Source: JBJMQS01 sp045802605
GTDB taxonomy: Bacteria > Planctomycetota > Planctomycetia > Gemmatales > Gemmataceae
DNA: 60,275 nt
Assembly: GCA_045802605.1 (NCBI GenBank)
Contig: JBJMQS010000046.1
Span: forward strand, 1 to 60,275
Reading direction: 5' to 3'
The translations under genes were made by a program, and so were the position numbers. Of the stretch, positions 6,675 through 16,626 are shown piece after piece (the stretch's first letter is position 1; each line of letters starts with the position of its first letter). The notes below the pieces were generated by a model. It worked only from the letters and a program-made list of their open reading frames with translations, was not told the origin of the DNA and did not search any database.

Positions 6675-9338
6675 ATGTCGCATGGCAAGGTGCGCATCGG
6701 CCTGTTGGTCGTTGTCGCGTTTGCCTGCGCGCAGGCTGCGTGTAGCCGGAAGTTTTATCGCCACACCGCCGACCGCGAAGCCGACGGCGTCATCGCGGAC
6801 AAGAATTGTTACGACGCTTGGAAGCTCGAGCAGTACCACGTCTATCCCGATGACCGGGCGCGATTCGGCGATCCAACTGATCCCGACCATCCACCGAAGC
6901 CGCCCGATGATCAGGCGGCACGTTGCTTGGCACCGAATCCGCAAAAAGCCGGCCGGCATGGATGCGGCCTGCCAGAAGGCACGGCTTACCTGGAGCTGAT
7001 CGCCAACTGGGATACCGAGAATCGAACGAACCGCCCGCCGGATGACACATTTGCCGGCGCATCGATTCCCGGCTTGATCACACCGCCAAAAAACCTCGAT
7101 GATTCGCGCGAGCGGAGTCTGCGGACACGCGAACATGCTTATCTCATTACGCTGGACCAGGCGTGCGACCTCGCTCTGATCAATAGCCGAGAGTTTCAGG
7201 ATCGGCGCGAAGATCTGTTCTTAGCTGCGTTGCCCGTGACGCTGGAGCGATTCGCGTTCGCCGCGCAGTTCTTGGCCACGGAGGAAGTGATCCGCGAGTA
7301 CACGGGCCGGCAGACGCCCGAAGGGCAGGGCAATCGCTGGCGGGCGAACACAACGCTCGGCGTTAGCAAGCTCTTCTGCACCGGCGCGATGTTGGTCTTT
7401 CGTTTTGCGAATCAGGTCGTCGTCAACATGACGGACGCCGGCGGGCCGCGAGTCGTTACGCCGTCCTCGCTGTCGCTCGATTTCACGCAGCCGTTACTTC
7501 AAAGCGGCGGCAAGGCGGTGACGCTGGAGCCATTGACGCAGACAGAACGCAATCTGGTTTACGTCATGCGGTCCTACGCGCGCTTCCGCAAGGAGTTCTA
7601 CGCCTTCATCGCCGCCGGCACGGATTTCGGCACGACGTTTGCGCCGGGCAGCCCGCTGTCCCCCAGCGGCACCGCGCCGAGCGAAGGCTATTACCCCACG
7701 GTGCTGCGCGATGCAATCCTGGACAATTCCAAGCTCAACGTGCTTTACCTCGAATCGATCCGTGCGTTGTTTCGAGCCTTGCTCGAGGGCGGCGACGTTT
7801 CGCAACTGCAAGTTGATCAAGTCGAATTGCAGTTGCTCAACGTTCAAGCCAGCGTGTTGTCGCAGACGCAGCAACTCAGCGACGCGCTGGACCGATTCAA
7901 GCTGCAACTCGGTGTCCCCACCAGCATCCCGATCGAATTGGACGACGCCACGCTCCGCCCTCTAATCGTGCAGCAGCGACGGTTTTTGGAGGTGGTCAGC
8001 CAATTCGACGCCATTCGTGGCGAGATGAGCCGGACTGCGCCCGTGAACCCGGAAGACATTCGCCCGCGCTTGCAGCGCTGGGCCTCGGAATCACCCATCG
8101 TCGCCAACACCAGTTTCTTGCGCGAGTTCACGCGGCGATGGGGCGAACTGTTGGCTCTGACGGAAGCGCAACTTGAGAATCGCCTGAAAGAGCTCCGCCA
8201 AGAGAAGAACGATCTGTTTACGCGCCGGGCCGAGTACCTATCTCGCAGCCAGGTGCCGCCGCCGGAATTGGAACAGCGCTCGGCGGAACTGGATCGCGAT
8301 TTGGACATGGCGATTCTGTCTCAAGCGGTGCGGTCCTATGGCAAGAAACCCTGGTTGATCCCGGGGATCGATCCTGCTCGCCAAGCCGAGATTCAAGCGG
8401 CCGCGTTTCGCAATGTGCTCAGCGCTTTTACGGTCGTATTGGGCGAAGCCCGCAACGAGCGCATCGAGACAGTGAAACTGCAATGGCCCACTCTTCCGGA
8501 AGTACGCCTCTGCGGAGCAGACCTGATCACAACGGATCTGGATCAGTCCATTGCCGCAGTATCGCAGACGGCATTGGCGAATCGGCTGGATTTGATGAAT
8601 GCGCGGGCTCAGGTGGTGGATTCTTGGCGGCAAATTGCGGTGCGAGCCAACGGCTTGATGGGTGTGCTCGACGTGCGCTATCACCTCGATGCCTCAACCT
8701 CGCCGACGACGACTCAACCGTTCAATTTCGAAGGTTCCCGCAACCGACATCAGTTGATATTCAACGGGGAATTGCCCCTAGTCCGGCAACTGGAGCGAAA
8801 TGAGTATCGGACCGCGCTGATCGCTTTCCAACGGTCCCGGCGGTCGCTTCAATCAGCCGAGGACAATGTACTGGCTAATGTGCGTTCGGAACTTCGGCAA
8901 TTGCGTGTCTTGTCCGAGAACTATAAAATCCAGCAGAGGGCGGTCGAGCTTTCGTATTACCAGGTCGAAAATTCGCTGAATGTGCTGCAGGCCCCACCCC
9001 GGCCCGTGCCGGCCGGTGCCGCCGGCAGCTCCAGCACCACCGGCAGCGATGCCGGCACCCAGGCCGCCCTGACGCAGCAGCTCCTCACAGCAGTGAGCGG
9101 GCTCTTGCAAGCGCAGAACCAGCTTTACACGGTGTATCAGAGCTATCTGATTGTCCGCGTGCAGTTGTACCGCGATCTGGAGTTGATGCCGCTCGACGCC
9201 CGCGGAGTCTGGATTGATGAGCACGCCAACACTGCCAGTACACCCGGCCCCGACGGTGGTGTCGCCGAGCCACGAACACAACGGGTCGCACCTCCCGCAG
9301 CACTCCCGGAGCTCCTCCCGCCGCCGGGGAATCCGTAA
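6675..9338 (+). CDS. TolC-like outer-membrane efflux lipoprotein
   Basis: An 887-aa protein with a lipoprotein signal (VVAFACAQAAC, lipid-bearing Cys23) and a strong GGGAGGGGAG ribosome site upstream of ATG 6675. Two long heptad-rich stretches, near residues 380-420 (LQLLNVQASVLSQTQQLSDA) and 700-830, match the repeated helical hairpins of outer-membrane efflux (TolC) proteins, which form the exit duct of tripartite pumps. It is about twice the length of E. coli TolC; the added segments, including LRQEKNDLFTRR, lie between the two halves, as in planctomycete homologues. First gene of the four-gene pump operon. Confidence 0.82.
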   Translation: MSHGKVRIGLLVVVAFACAQAACSRKFYRHTADREADGVIADKNCYDAWKLEQYHVYPDDRARFGDPTDPDHPPKPPDDQAARCLAPNPQKAGRHGCGLPEGTAYLELIANWDTENRTNRPPDDTFAGASIPGLITPPKNLDDSRERSLRTREHAYLITLDQACDLALINSREFQDRREDLFLAALPVTLERFAFAAQFLATEEVIREYTGRQTPEGQGNRWRANTTLGVSKLFCTGAMLVFRFANQVVVNMTDAGGPRVVTPSSLSLDFTQPLLQSGGKAVTLEPLTQTERNLVYVMRSYARFRKEFYAFIAAGTDFGTTFAPGSPLSPSGTAPSEGYYPTVLRDAILDNSKLNVLYLESIRALFRALLEGGDVSQLQVDQVELQLLNVQASVLSQTQQLSDALDRFKLQLGVPTSIPIELDDATLRPLIVQQRRFLEVVSQFDAIRGEMSRTAPVNPEDIRPRLQRWASESPIVANTSFLREFTRRWGELLALTEAQLENRLKELRQEKNDLFTRRAEYLSRSQVPPPELEQRSAELDRDLDMAILSQAVRSYGKKPWLIPGIDPARQAEIQAAAFRNVLSAFTVVLGEARNERIETVKLQWPTLPEVRLCGADLITTDLDQSIAAVSQTALANRLDLMNARAQVVDSWRQIAVRANGLMGVLDVRYHLDASTSPTTTQPFNFEGSRNRHQLIFNGELPLVRQLERNEYRTALIAFQRSRRSLQSAEDNVLANVRSELRQLRVLSENYKIQQRAVELSYYQVENSLNVLQAPPRPVPAGAAGSSSTTGSDAGTQAALTQQLLTAVSGLLQAQNQLYTVYQSYLIVRVQLYRDLELMPLDARGVWIDEHANTASTPGPDGGVAEPRTQRVAPPAALPELLPPPGNP

Positions 9339-11106
9339 CACGGTCGTCGGCCTGTTATTTGTCTGCGTCGTCATTGCCACCGCGTTGTTCCTTTACACTC
9401 GCTCCACCACCACGCAACGAGCCGACTTGCTTTTCCACCGCGTGAGGCGTGAGCCATTATCGCTCACCGTCGTCGAGCGCGGCGCTTTGGAGTCGGCCGA
9501 CAATCGCGATGTGATCTGCCGCGTTCGGGCTGGCAACAAGGCCAGCAGCCTGACCATCAAATGGGTCATCGACGATGGCACTTTGGTCAAGCAGGGACAG
9601 TTGCTCGTCGAGATTGAAGACACGGGCCTCCAGGATCAACTGAAAGTGCAAAGCATCACGCGCGATACGGCACGTTCGGGCATGATCCAGGCGGAAGAGA
9701 ATTTGAAGATCTGCCAGAGTCAAAATGCGAGCGAAATTGCATCCGCGCGGGTGGCGGTGGATCTCGCCGAAATTGATAAGACGAAATACCTCGACGGTGA
9801 TTATCCAAAAGACAAGATGCAAGTCGAAAGCGACATTAAGCTGGCGCAGTCCGATCGTGAACTGCAACAGCAGCGAGTCGCTTACACCCAAAACATGGTC
9901 AAGCTGCATTACTTGAGTTCCGCCCAACTTCAGGCTGAGGAATCCAAGCTGCGAAGCCTCGAAGTGGCCTTGGACAAGAAGATTGAGGACCTGCGCGTAC
10001 TCGATAAGTTCACCAAGATTCGTACCGACAAGGATCTGAGCAATAAAGTCGAAGAAGCGAAACGCCAACTCGAAACCAAAATTCAGCAAGCGCGAGCCAA
10101 AGAACTGCAGGCCGAAACGGATCGCATGACCAAGAAGTCGATCTACGATCAGGAGCAGGATAAGTACGACGACATCGAGGAGCAGATCAACAATTGCCGG
10201 ATTTATTCGCCCCAGGATGGGATGGTGGTGTATTTCGTTTCCGATCAGAGTCGATATGGCGCGGGTTCTCAGCAATCGATCGTCGCGCAAGGCGAGCCCG
10301 TCAAAGAAGGTCAACGGCTGATGCGGATCCCCGACCTGCGGCGTATGGTCGTGAACACCAAAGTGCCCGACGCCATGGTGTCACGCGTGAAGGGCGACGT
10401 ATGGCGGCCCACCGGCTTCATCGACACGTTGCGTGCGGGAATGCTGTTTGAAACCGATCCGCTGTCACGTCTGGTCGCGCAACATGCACTGACCGACGTG
10501 CGGGAGAAGTTTCGTGATCAGGATCATGAGTTGTTGCAGGAAGGGCAGAAGGCGACTGTTAGGATTGATGCGTTTTCCGATCGAGTGTTGCCGGGCCACG
10601 TCAAAGCAGTGGCAACGGTGGCCTCACAGCAAGACTGGATGTCGGCCGACGTGAAGGTGTATCAAACCATGGTCGCGGTCGATGAATCGGTGGAGGGGCT
10701 GAAGCCTGGCATGAACGCCGAAGTGGTGATCAAAGTGGATGGCACGCCGGAGGAAGTGCTGGCTCTTCCGTTGCAAGCGATCGTCGGCGGCGCGGAGATG
10801 GGACCGAAGCGAAAGTGCTTCGTCCGAACTCCGACCGGAGCCAAGGAGCGGGAGATCGTGGTCGGACTGTCCAACGAGCGAATGGCTGAGGTGCGCGACG
10901 GCCTGCAAGAAGGCGACGAAGTCGTCATCAATCCCAAAGCACTTTTGGGTGATCGTGCCAAGGTTCGCAGCGCGGACGACAACGAGCGATCGCAGGGCGA
11001 GGGCAAGAAGGGTAAAGGCAAGGGCAAGGAAGGAGCCGGCAAGGGCGGTGGCCCCAAAGGCGTTCCCAGTGGCGGCGGCGAGACGCCCAAATCTCCTCAA
11101 AAGTGA
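9217..11106 (+). CDS. Membrane-fusion protein (HlyD/MacA-like)
   Basis: A 629-aa periplasmic adaptor. One membrane anchor lies near residues 38-60 (NTVVGLLFVCVVIATALFLY), then a lipoyl-type strand region (DDGTLVKQGQLLVEIEDTGL), a long coiled coil (about 110-300, rich in Q/K/E) and the beta-barrel/membrane-proximal domain with GMNAEVVIKVDG and VVVGL-type strands. The ATG at 9217 has CGGAG 9 nt upstream and lies inside the 3' end of the TolC gene, giving a 122-nt overlap. The last 45 or so residues are Gly/Lys-rich and probably disordered. It should link the permease to the outer-membrane lipoprotein. Confidence 0.88.
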   Translation: MSTPTLPVHPAPTVVSPSHEHNGSHLPQHSRSSSRRRGIRNTVVGLLFVCVVIATALFLYTRSTTTQRADLLFHRVRREPLSLTVVERGALESADNRDVICRVRAGNKASSLTIKWVIDDGTLVKQGQLLVEIEDTGLQDQLKVQSITRDTARSGMIQAEENLKICQSQNASEIASARVAVDLAEIDKTKYLDGDYPKDKMQVESDIKLAQSDRELQQQRVAYTQNMVKLHYLSSAQLQAEESKLRSLEVALDKKIEDLRVLDKFTKIRTDKDLSNKVEEAKRQLETKIQQARAKELQAETDRMTKKSIYDQEQDKYDDIEEQINNCRIYSPQDGMVVYFVSDQSRYGAGSQQSIVAQGEPVKEGQRLMRIPDLRRMVVNTKVPDAMVSRVKGDVWRPTGFIDTLRAGMLFETDPLSRLVAQHALTDVREKFRDQDHELLQEGQKATVRIDAFSDRVLPGHVKAVATVASQQDWMSADVKVYQTMVAVDESVEGLKPGMNAEVVIKVDGTPEEVLALPLQAIVGGAEMGPKRKCFVRTPTGAKEREIVVGLSNERMAEVRDGLQEGDEVVINPKALLGDRAKVRSADDNERSQGEGKKGKGKGKEGAGKGGGPKGVPSGGGETPKSPQK

Positions 11107-11113
11107 GCGCACC

Positions 11114-11854
<741 letters not shown>

Positions 11855-11856
11855 TC

Positions 11857-13233
11857 ATGTCAAACACGACCATGATTGCACTGTTCGCCTTGGAGTTGAT
11901 TGGACTCCTTCTTCCCTCCATTCTCAATTGGGATAAGAGCCGGCGTAGCTTTGTCTTGGCGGTGCGCAGCCTTTGGCTGCATAAGCTGCGGGCGATGCTC
12001 TCCGTGCTCGGCATTATCATCGGTACGGCCGCGGTGATCGCGCTGATGGCGTTCGGCGAAGGTTCGATGCAAGAGGCCCTAGCCGACATCAAGCGAATGG
12101 GGGCCACCAACGTTATCGTTCGCTCGACCAAACCGCCGGACGAAGGCAACACGGCTCGTCGAACCATGATGGCGACCTACGGCTTAACCTATGGTGACTA
12201 CGAGCGATTCCTGACGATCCCGGACGTGTTACGCCGTGTGCCGATGCGAGTGTTTCCCGTGGAAGCTCGCCGGGTCGAAAAAATGGCACACGCCCGGCTT
12301 GTCGCTACTACGCCGGCTTACACCGACGTGCATCAGATCGACATGAATGCCGGTCGCTTTCTCAACGAGGCCGACGATCGGCAAATGGACAATGTGGCCG
12401 TGCTCGGCGCGGGTATCGCCGACGATATGTTTCCGTTCGAGGACCCGCTCGGCCAATCGGTCCGGCTCGGTGTCCACTTCTACAAGATCATCGGCGTGTT
12501 GCGCGATCGCATGCCGACCGGCGGCACGGGCGGGAGCCAGGCGGCCGAGGAGTTCAATCACGACGTTTACATTCCGCTCTCAACCTGCCGGGTTCGCTTC
12601 GGCGACAAGATCTTCATTCGCCAGTCCGGCTCGCGCTCCGGCGAGCAGGTGGACTTGCACCAAGTCACATTGACCGTCGATGCCGATATTGAGCAGAGCG
12701 AAGGTCGGGAGAAGGTGAAAGCCGTCGGCGAGTTGATCAAGTCGATGCTGGAGCGGAATCATATCAAACGCGATTTCGCGGTGACGATACCCTTGGATCG
12801 CCTGGAAGCCGCTGAGTCAGCCAAAAAGAACTTCACTCGCTTGCTGGTGCTCATTGCGTCAATTTCGCTGATCGTCGGCGGCATCGGCATCATGAATATC
12901 ATGCTCGCCACCGTGACCGAGCGTACCCGCGAAATCGGTATTCGCCGGGCGCTCGGAGCCAAACAGCGCGACATCACTTTGCAGTTTTTGGTCGAGGCGG
13001 TGGTGCAAACGACCATCGGCGGCGTCATTGGCGTGGCCTTGGGCCTTGGCACGACTTATTTGGTGCCGCTGGTCTACGAGTATTTCCGCGAGGAAACGCT
13101 GCCGACGCGGTTGCATGTGCCGTCGATTTTCCTGTCGCTCGGTGTCTCAATTGGCGTCGGTGTCTTGTTCGGCTGGTACCCGGCGAATCGCGCCGCCAAG
13201 CTGGATCCAATCGAAGCGTTGCGCCACGATTAA
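11857..13233 (+). CDS. MacB-like ABC transporter permease
   Basis: A 458-aa inner-membrane protein. After a hydrophobic N-terminal stretch (about 6-24) comes a MacB-type first membrane helix (LSVLGIIIGTAAVIALMAFGEG, about 48-69), a periplasmic domain of about 250 residues, and three C-terminal helices with NIMLATVTERTREIGIRRALGA, the coupling motif of the MacB/FtsX family. The extra N-terminal hydrophobic segment is not usual for MacB. Together with the three upstream genes it forms a tripartite pump for exporting an unknown substrate from the periplasm. Substrates of such pumps include peptides, lipids and antibiotics. Confidence 0.9.
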   Translation: MSNTTMIALFALELIGLLLPSILNWDKSRRSFVLAVRSLWLHKLRAMLSVLGIIIGTAAVIALMAFGEGSMQEALADIKRMGATNVIVRSTKPPDEGNTARRTMMATYGLTYGDYERFLTIPDVLRRVPMRVFPVEARRVEKMAHARLVATTPAYTDVHQIDMNAGRFLNEADDRQMDNVAVLGAGIADDMFPFEDPLGQSVRLGVHFYKIIGVLRDRMPTGGTGGSQAAEEFNHDVYIPLSTCRVRFGDKIFIRQSGSRSGEQVDLHQVTLTVDADIEQSEGREKVKAVGELIKSMLERNHIKRDFAVTIPLDRLEAAESAKKNFTRLLVLIASISLIVGGIGIMNIMLATVTERTREIGIRRALGAKQRDITLQFLVEAVVQTTIGGVIGVALGLGTTYLVPLVYEYFREETLPTRLHVPSIFLSLGVSIGVGVLFGWYPANRAAKLDPIEALRHD

Positions 13234-13244
13234 GCTTTCTTAAT
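13229..13244. terminator. Small two-way hairpin formed from two stop codons
   Basis: ATTAAG (13229-13234) and CTTAAT (13239-13244) pair around CTTT. Both stop codons of the convergent permease and SirB1-like genes are inside the stem. It is short and A/T-rich, so termination by it is doubtful. Confidence 0.35.
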
Positions 13245-14061
13245 TCCAGCGTGCCACTTCGGCCTTGGCGTGACGCAGCAATTTGCGAATTGACTCCGCG
13301 TCGTTGAGGCTCGGCGATGAATTGAGATACGATTCCAGCAAATCGATCGCCTCGCCCGGCCGGCCCGTGCGGGCTAGGCAAATTCCTAAGTCTCGGCGTT
13401 CAATCGCACTTGTCGGTTCGAGTTGCAAGATCCTCCGCGTGACTCGAGCCGTGCGCACGAAATCATTTTGCCGCAGATAGGTCCCTTTGAGATTGGTCAG
13501 CATCCGCCGAATTGCATATCCCGGCGGCGTGGGCTCGAGCGCTTCAGCCGATGCTTCGAACGGTTTGCCGGTGGCATCTTCGACCAATTGCTCGCAGTCC
13601 GCGATCTTGAGCGGCGCGCCGCCATGGTATGGGTCAAACAATAAGACGTCCGCGCCGTCGGCCGCACGCGCGATGAAGTGGCCGGGCAGGCCGACTCCTT
13701 CCACGGTGAGTCCGGCACGCGTTCCAACGGCCGCAGTCAGGAGTGAGAGCGTGATCGGCAATCCGAGCCGGCGATCGATCACTCGATTGAGATAGCTATT
13801 GTCAGGGTCGTAATAGCGCTCACGGTTGCCGCGATACTTTTCCTCCACGAAGAGCAATTTCGAAAGCGTGGCGACCTTCTTGGTCAAACTGCCGCGCAGC
13901 TTCGGTCGCAGTCGATCGGCATAGTCTTCGATCGCCGCGAGGTAGATTGCCACATCGAGGTCGGGAAATTCATCGCGGGCCAGATGCAGCGCGAGCTCCG
14001 CGAGGTCACACTCGGTGGCAGGATTGCGGGCCAGGCATTCCAGTGTCGCATCGACTTCCAT
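13240..14061 (-). CDS. SirB1-like transglutaminase-fold/TPR protein
   Basis: A 273-aa protein matching the SirB1 family. The core carries NSYLNRVIDRRLGLPITLSLL and GVGLPGHFIAR (about 86-130), and the C-terminal third has TPR-like helices (RRILQLEPTSAIERRDLGICLA). Members of this family have a transglutaminase-like fold of unknown biochemical role, and many lack the full catalytic triad. There is no signal peptide, so it is cytoplasmic. It is convergent with macB with only 6 nt between stops, and lies just downstream of the exonuclease gene, with which it may be cotranscribed. Confidence 0.85.
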   Translation of the reverse strand: MEVDATLECLARNPATECDLAELALHLARDEFPDLDVAIYLAAIEDYADRLRPKLRGSLTKKVATLSKLLFVEEKYRGNRERYYDPDNSYLNRVIDRRLGLPITLSLLTAAVGTRAGLTVEGVGLPGHFIARAADGADVLLFDPYHGGAPLKIADCEQLVEDATGKPFEASAEALEPTPPGYAIRRMLTNLKGTYLRQNDFVRTARVTRRILQLEPTSAIERRDLGICLARTGRPGEAIDLLESYLNSSPSLNDAESIRKLLRHAKAEVARWN

Positions 14062-14071
14062 ACACGCAAGC

Positions 14072-14584
14072 TTAGCACGGATGGAGAGATGCGCCCGCAG
14101 CCGCGGCGCAGAGCACGATCTTGGCCGCGGCCTCCGCGTCGGACAATGCGACGTGATGATCCAAATCGATCCCTAAATGTCCGCAAACATCGCACAGCCG
14201 ATACTTGGGCAAACGCCAGGTTCGCCGTGCCAATCGCACGGAACAGAGGTAGGGATGACCAGGCGGCGCCCATCCAGCACGCTCGCAACAAGCCCGCAGG
14301 ACGGACCGATCGAAGCTGGCGTTGTGCGCCACAAGAAAACGCGCGCCGTCCAAGAGCGGTTCCAACTCGGGCCACAACTCGGCGAACTCCGGCTCGTTGG
14401 CCACGTCGCTCCATGTGATGCCATGAATGTAGGTGAACATGAACCGCGATCGGGGCGGTCGAATCAGACGCGATTCACGGGCTGCGATCACCCCGTCTTC
14501 GACCCGCACTATGCCAATGGCGCAAGCGCTATCGTGCTGATAGTCAGCCGTTTCAAAATCAATCGCGACAAAAGGTGGCAGCAT
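14072..14584 (-). CDS. DEDDh 3'-5' exonuclease (DnaQ/RNase T-like)
   Basis: A 170-aa exonuclease domain. Exo I is AIDFETAD (Asp9, Glu11), Exo II is HNASFDRSVL with the catalytic Asp, and Exo III is HHVALSDAEAAA with the His and Asp. All four acidic residues and the histidine of the DEDDh set are present. It lacks the C-terminal clamp/polymerase-binding extension of DnaQ, so it resembles stand-alone exonucleases acting in repair or RNA trimming. Start at 14584 places the first beta strand at the N-terminus; an ATG at 14602 is equally possible and neither has a clear ribosome site. Confidence 0.85.
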   Translation of the reverse strand: MLPPFVAIDFETADYQHDSACAIGIVRVEDGVIAARESRLIRPPRSRFMFTYIHGITWSDVANEPEFAELWPELEPLLDGARFLVAHNASFDRSVLRACCERAGWAPPGHPYLCSVRLARRTWRLPKYRLCDVCGHLGIDLDHHVALSDAEAAAKIVLCAAAAGASLHPC

Positions 14585-14612
14585 GGTCGGGAGTCCATTC
14601 ACAAGACCGCGG

Positions 14613-15950
14613 TCATTTTCCTACTAGGTTCAGCACGGCGTGCGACATCGTCAAGACGCCGGTGCGGATGCTCGGCTGCGGGTCGGGGAAGTAATACTCC
14701 GAGTGCATCGTCGGCAGTGGCTGCCCGGACTTCTCGGCGGCGGCCAACTTCTCCGGTGGGATCGTGCCGAGCCAGTACATGAAGATCGGCACACCGGCGC
14801 GGCCATAGCGGCTAAAGTCTTCGCCACCCATGATCGGTGGCTTTGTCTCCACGTTGTCGGGCCCAAGCACTTTGCGAAAAACGTCCACTGTTTTCTGCGT
14901 CAACTTGGTCTCATTGACCAGAGCAGGCGTCCACTCGGCTGGGTTGACGCGAACCTCCGGTTCGGGAGCGCGGGCCCCGGTCGCGGCTGCCTTCGCAATT
15001 CGATCAATGGCATCAAGGATGTTCTTACGAACGTCATCCCGAGTTGAGCGCACCGTGATCTGCAAATGCACGTCGCTGGGAATGATGTTGTGCTTCGTTC
15101 CACCGTGAATGGAGCCGACTGTCACTACGGCCGGGCTGACCGGATCGACCTCGCGGCTAACGATCGTTTGCAAATCGAGGATGATCCGAGCGGAGAGGAC
15201 GATCGGGTCTACCGTGAGATGCGGAGCAGCACCGTGCCCGCCTTTGCCTTTAACGATCACATCGACAGTGTCCACGTTGGCGAGAGCCATGCCCTCGGTG
15301 AAGCTGACCCGGCCTGTCGCCAGCTTGGGGTCGGCGTGGAGTGCCAGGGCATAATCCGGTTTGGGAAAGCGAGTGAACAGGCCAGCGTCGAGCATGCTGC
15401 GAGCGCCTACGGCAGTTTCCTCAGCCGGCTGGCCGATGAACACCAGCGTGCCGGACCAAGCGTCCTTCATCGAAGCCAAGGTGCGTGCGGTACCAACCCA
15501 CGAGGTCATATGCACGTCGTGGCCGCATGCGTGCATGACGCCGACGTCGTTGCCGGCTTTGTCGCGAGCGCGGACTTTGCTGGCGTAAGCCAGGCCAGTG
15601 TTCTCGGTCACTGGCAGGGCATCCAGATCAGTGCGAACCAAGACGGTTGGACCGGGTCCATTCTTGAGGACACCGACGACACCGTAGCCGCCGACGCCGG
15701 CAGTCACCTCGAAGCCGGCGTCTTTCAGCTCCCGGGCCATCCGCGCCGCGGTTTCCGCCTCTTGGCTGGAGAGTTCCGGGTGCGTGTGCAGGTAGCGGTA
15801 GAGGCTCTCCAGCTCCGGCAAATCGCCCGCAATTTTGCGATTAATTTGTTCGGTACGCTTCCCAAGGGGTTCCGCCGGTGCGGGTTGTGCTGTCGCTAGG
15901 GCCGGCATGGCCAACGCAAATAAGGCGGCCCGGAGGCGTTGGTTTATCAT
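14613..15950 (-). CDS. Secreted M20D-family amidohydrolase/carboxypeptidase
   Basis: A 445-aa protein with a signal peptide (LRAALFALAMPALATAQ, cleavage near residue 21). Metal ligands of the M20D (hippurate hydrolase/IAA-amino acid hydrolase) family are present: HACGHDVH, GQPAEE, LHADP (His of the ALHADPKL segment), HGAAPH and the C-terminal GGEDF and HSEYYFPD motifs. It should hydrolyse an N-acyl amino acid or small peptide in the periplasm. It stands alone, transcribed away from the 72-aa gene at 16337. Specific substrate cannot be given. Confidence 0.92.
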   Translation of the reverse strand: MINQRLRAALFALAMPALATAQPAPAEPLGKRTEQINRKIAGDLPELESLYRYLHTHPELSSQEAETAARMARELKDAGFEVTAGVGGYGVVGVLKNGPGPTVLVRTDLDALPVTENTGLAYASKVRARDKAGNDVGVMHACGHDVHMTSWVGTARTLASMKDAWSGTLVFIGQPAEETAVGARSMLDAGLFTRFPKPDYALALHADPKLATGRVSFTEGMALANVDTVDVIVKGKGGHGAAPHLTVDPIVLSARIILDLQTIVSREVDPVSPAVVTVGSIHGGTKHNIIPSDVHLQITVRSTRDDVRKNILDAIDRIAKAAATGARAPEPEVRVNPAEWTPALVNETKLTQKTVDVFRKVLGPDNVETKPPIMGGEDFSRYGRAGVPIFMYWLGTIPPEKLAAAEKSGQPLPTMHSEYYFPDPQPSIRTGVLTMSHAVLNLVGK

Positions 15951-16336
15951 CTTGGCCTCATTGAAAAACGGATCGTTGCTAGTGGAACTATGCTAACGGC
16001 TTGGAGGGCGAACGCCCGGGAAAATTCCGGCGATTTTGCTCCCCTGTTGAGAACGCATGCGTATACTGAAATTGGTGCGGGATGGAGCCCACTATCGACC
16101 CTTGTGTGGCTTTCTCGCTGGAATAGCGAGTCGATTTCGCGGTCGGAGCCAGGCCTTTGCGGGTCTGCCAATCACGCCTCCTACGCGATTTCGGGGTCCA
16201 AAAGACCCTAGCGACATGACCCCGCTGGATGGTCCGAGCTTGCCCTGAATAGGTCCCGGTCAAGCCACTCTCGGAACCGGTCGCACCGCGCGCCCGTGGG
16301 CGTCGCTTTGTGAATGAATGGGACCGGAGGATAGCT
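15951..16336. other. Divergent intergenic region with possible long leader
   Basis: No gene is supported in these 386 nt. A good -10 (TATACT, 16062-16067) reads toward the 72-aa gene, but I see no matching -35 at 17 nt. If it is used, the leader is about 270 nt long and contains small stems (CTCGCTGGAATAGCGAG near 16110; GGGTC-AAAAGACCC near 16195). The ribosome site GGAGG is at 16326-16330. An unnamed structured leader or small RNA is possible; the homology needed to support it is not available. Confidence 0.3.
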
Positions 16337-16555
16337 ATGATGCGTACCAAGCGCTTGACTCTTCAACAGCGCAAAGAGATTTTTTCCAGCTTGGTCGCCG
16401 CACAGGATCTCGGCACCATGAGTGTGCCGGAGTCCCGGCAGTACGTTATGAAGCAGTTCAAAATCTCTGACGTGCAACTTCGGCAGATCGAGGAAGAGGG
16501 GTTGGACAAGGAATGGCCGCCGCTCAACCAAGCGGTCCAGCCGATCGCCAGCTAA
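16337..16555 (+). CDS. Small conserved-looking protein, helix-turn-helix-like
   Basis: Seventy-two residues starting at ATG 16337 with GGAGG at 16326-16330, ideal spacing. It is basic at the N-terminus (MMRTKRLTLQQRKEI) and mostly helical. The segment VPESRQYVMKQFKISDVQLRQIEEEG (about 32-57) looks like a short helix-turn-helix or regulator helix pair. I do not recognise a family. Strong ribosome site, a long leader and a strong terminator 20 nt past its stop together argue that it is a real, highly expressed gene. Confidence 0.75.
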   Translation: MMRTKRLTLQQRKEIFSSLVAAQDLGTMSVPESRQYVMKQFKISDVQLRQIEEEGLDKEWPPLNQAVQPIAS

Positions 16556-16575
16556 TTGCTGGATTGATAAAAGGC

Positions 16576-16622
16576 ACACTGAGGGCTTCGATCGCTGCGG
16601 CGATCGAAGCCCTCAGTGTTTT
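16576..16622. terminator. Strong intrinsic terminator (two-way)
   Basis: Perfect 20-bp arms (16576-16595 and 16600-16619) around a TGCG tetraloop, followed by a short T run on the plus strand. It sits between the convergent 72-aa gene and the beta-repeat protein gene, so it can serve both. Confidence 0.85.
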
Positions 16623-16626
16623 CTGG

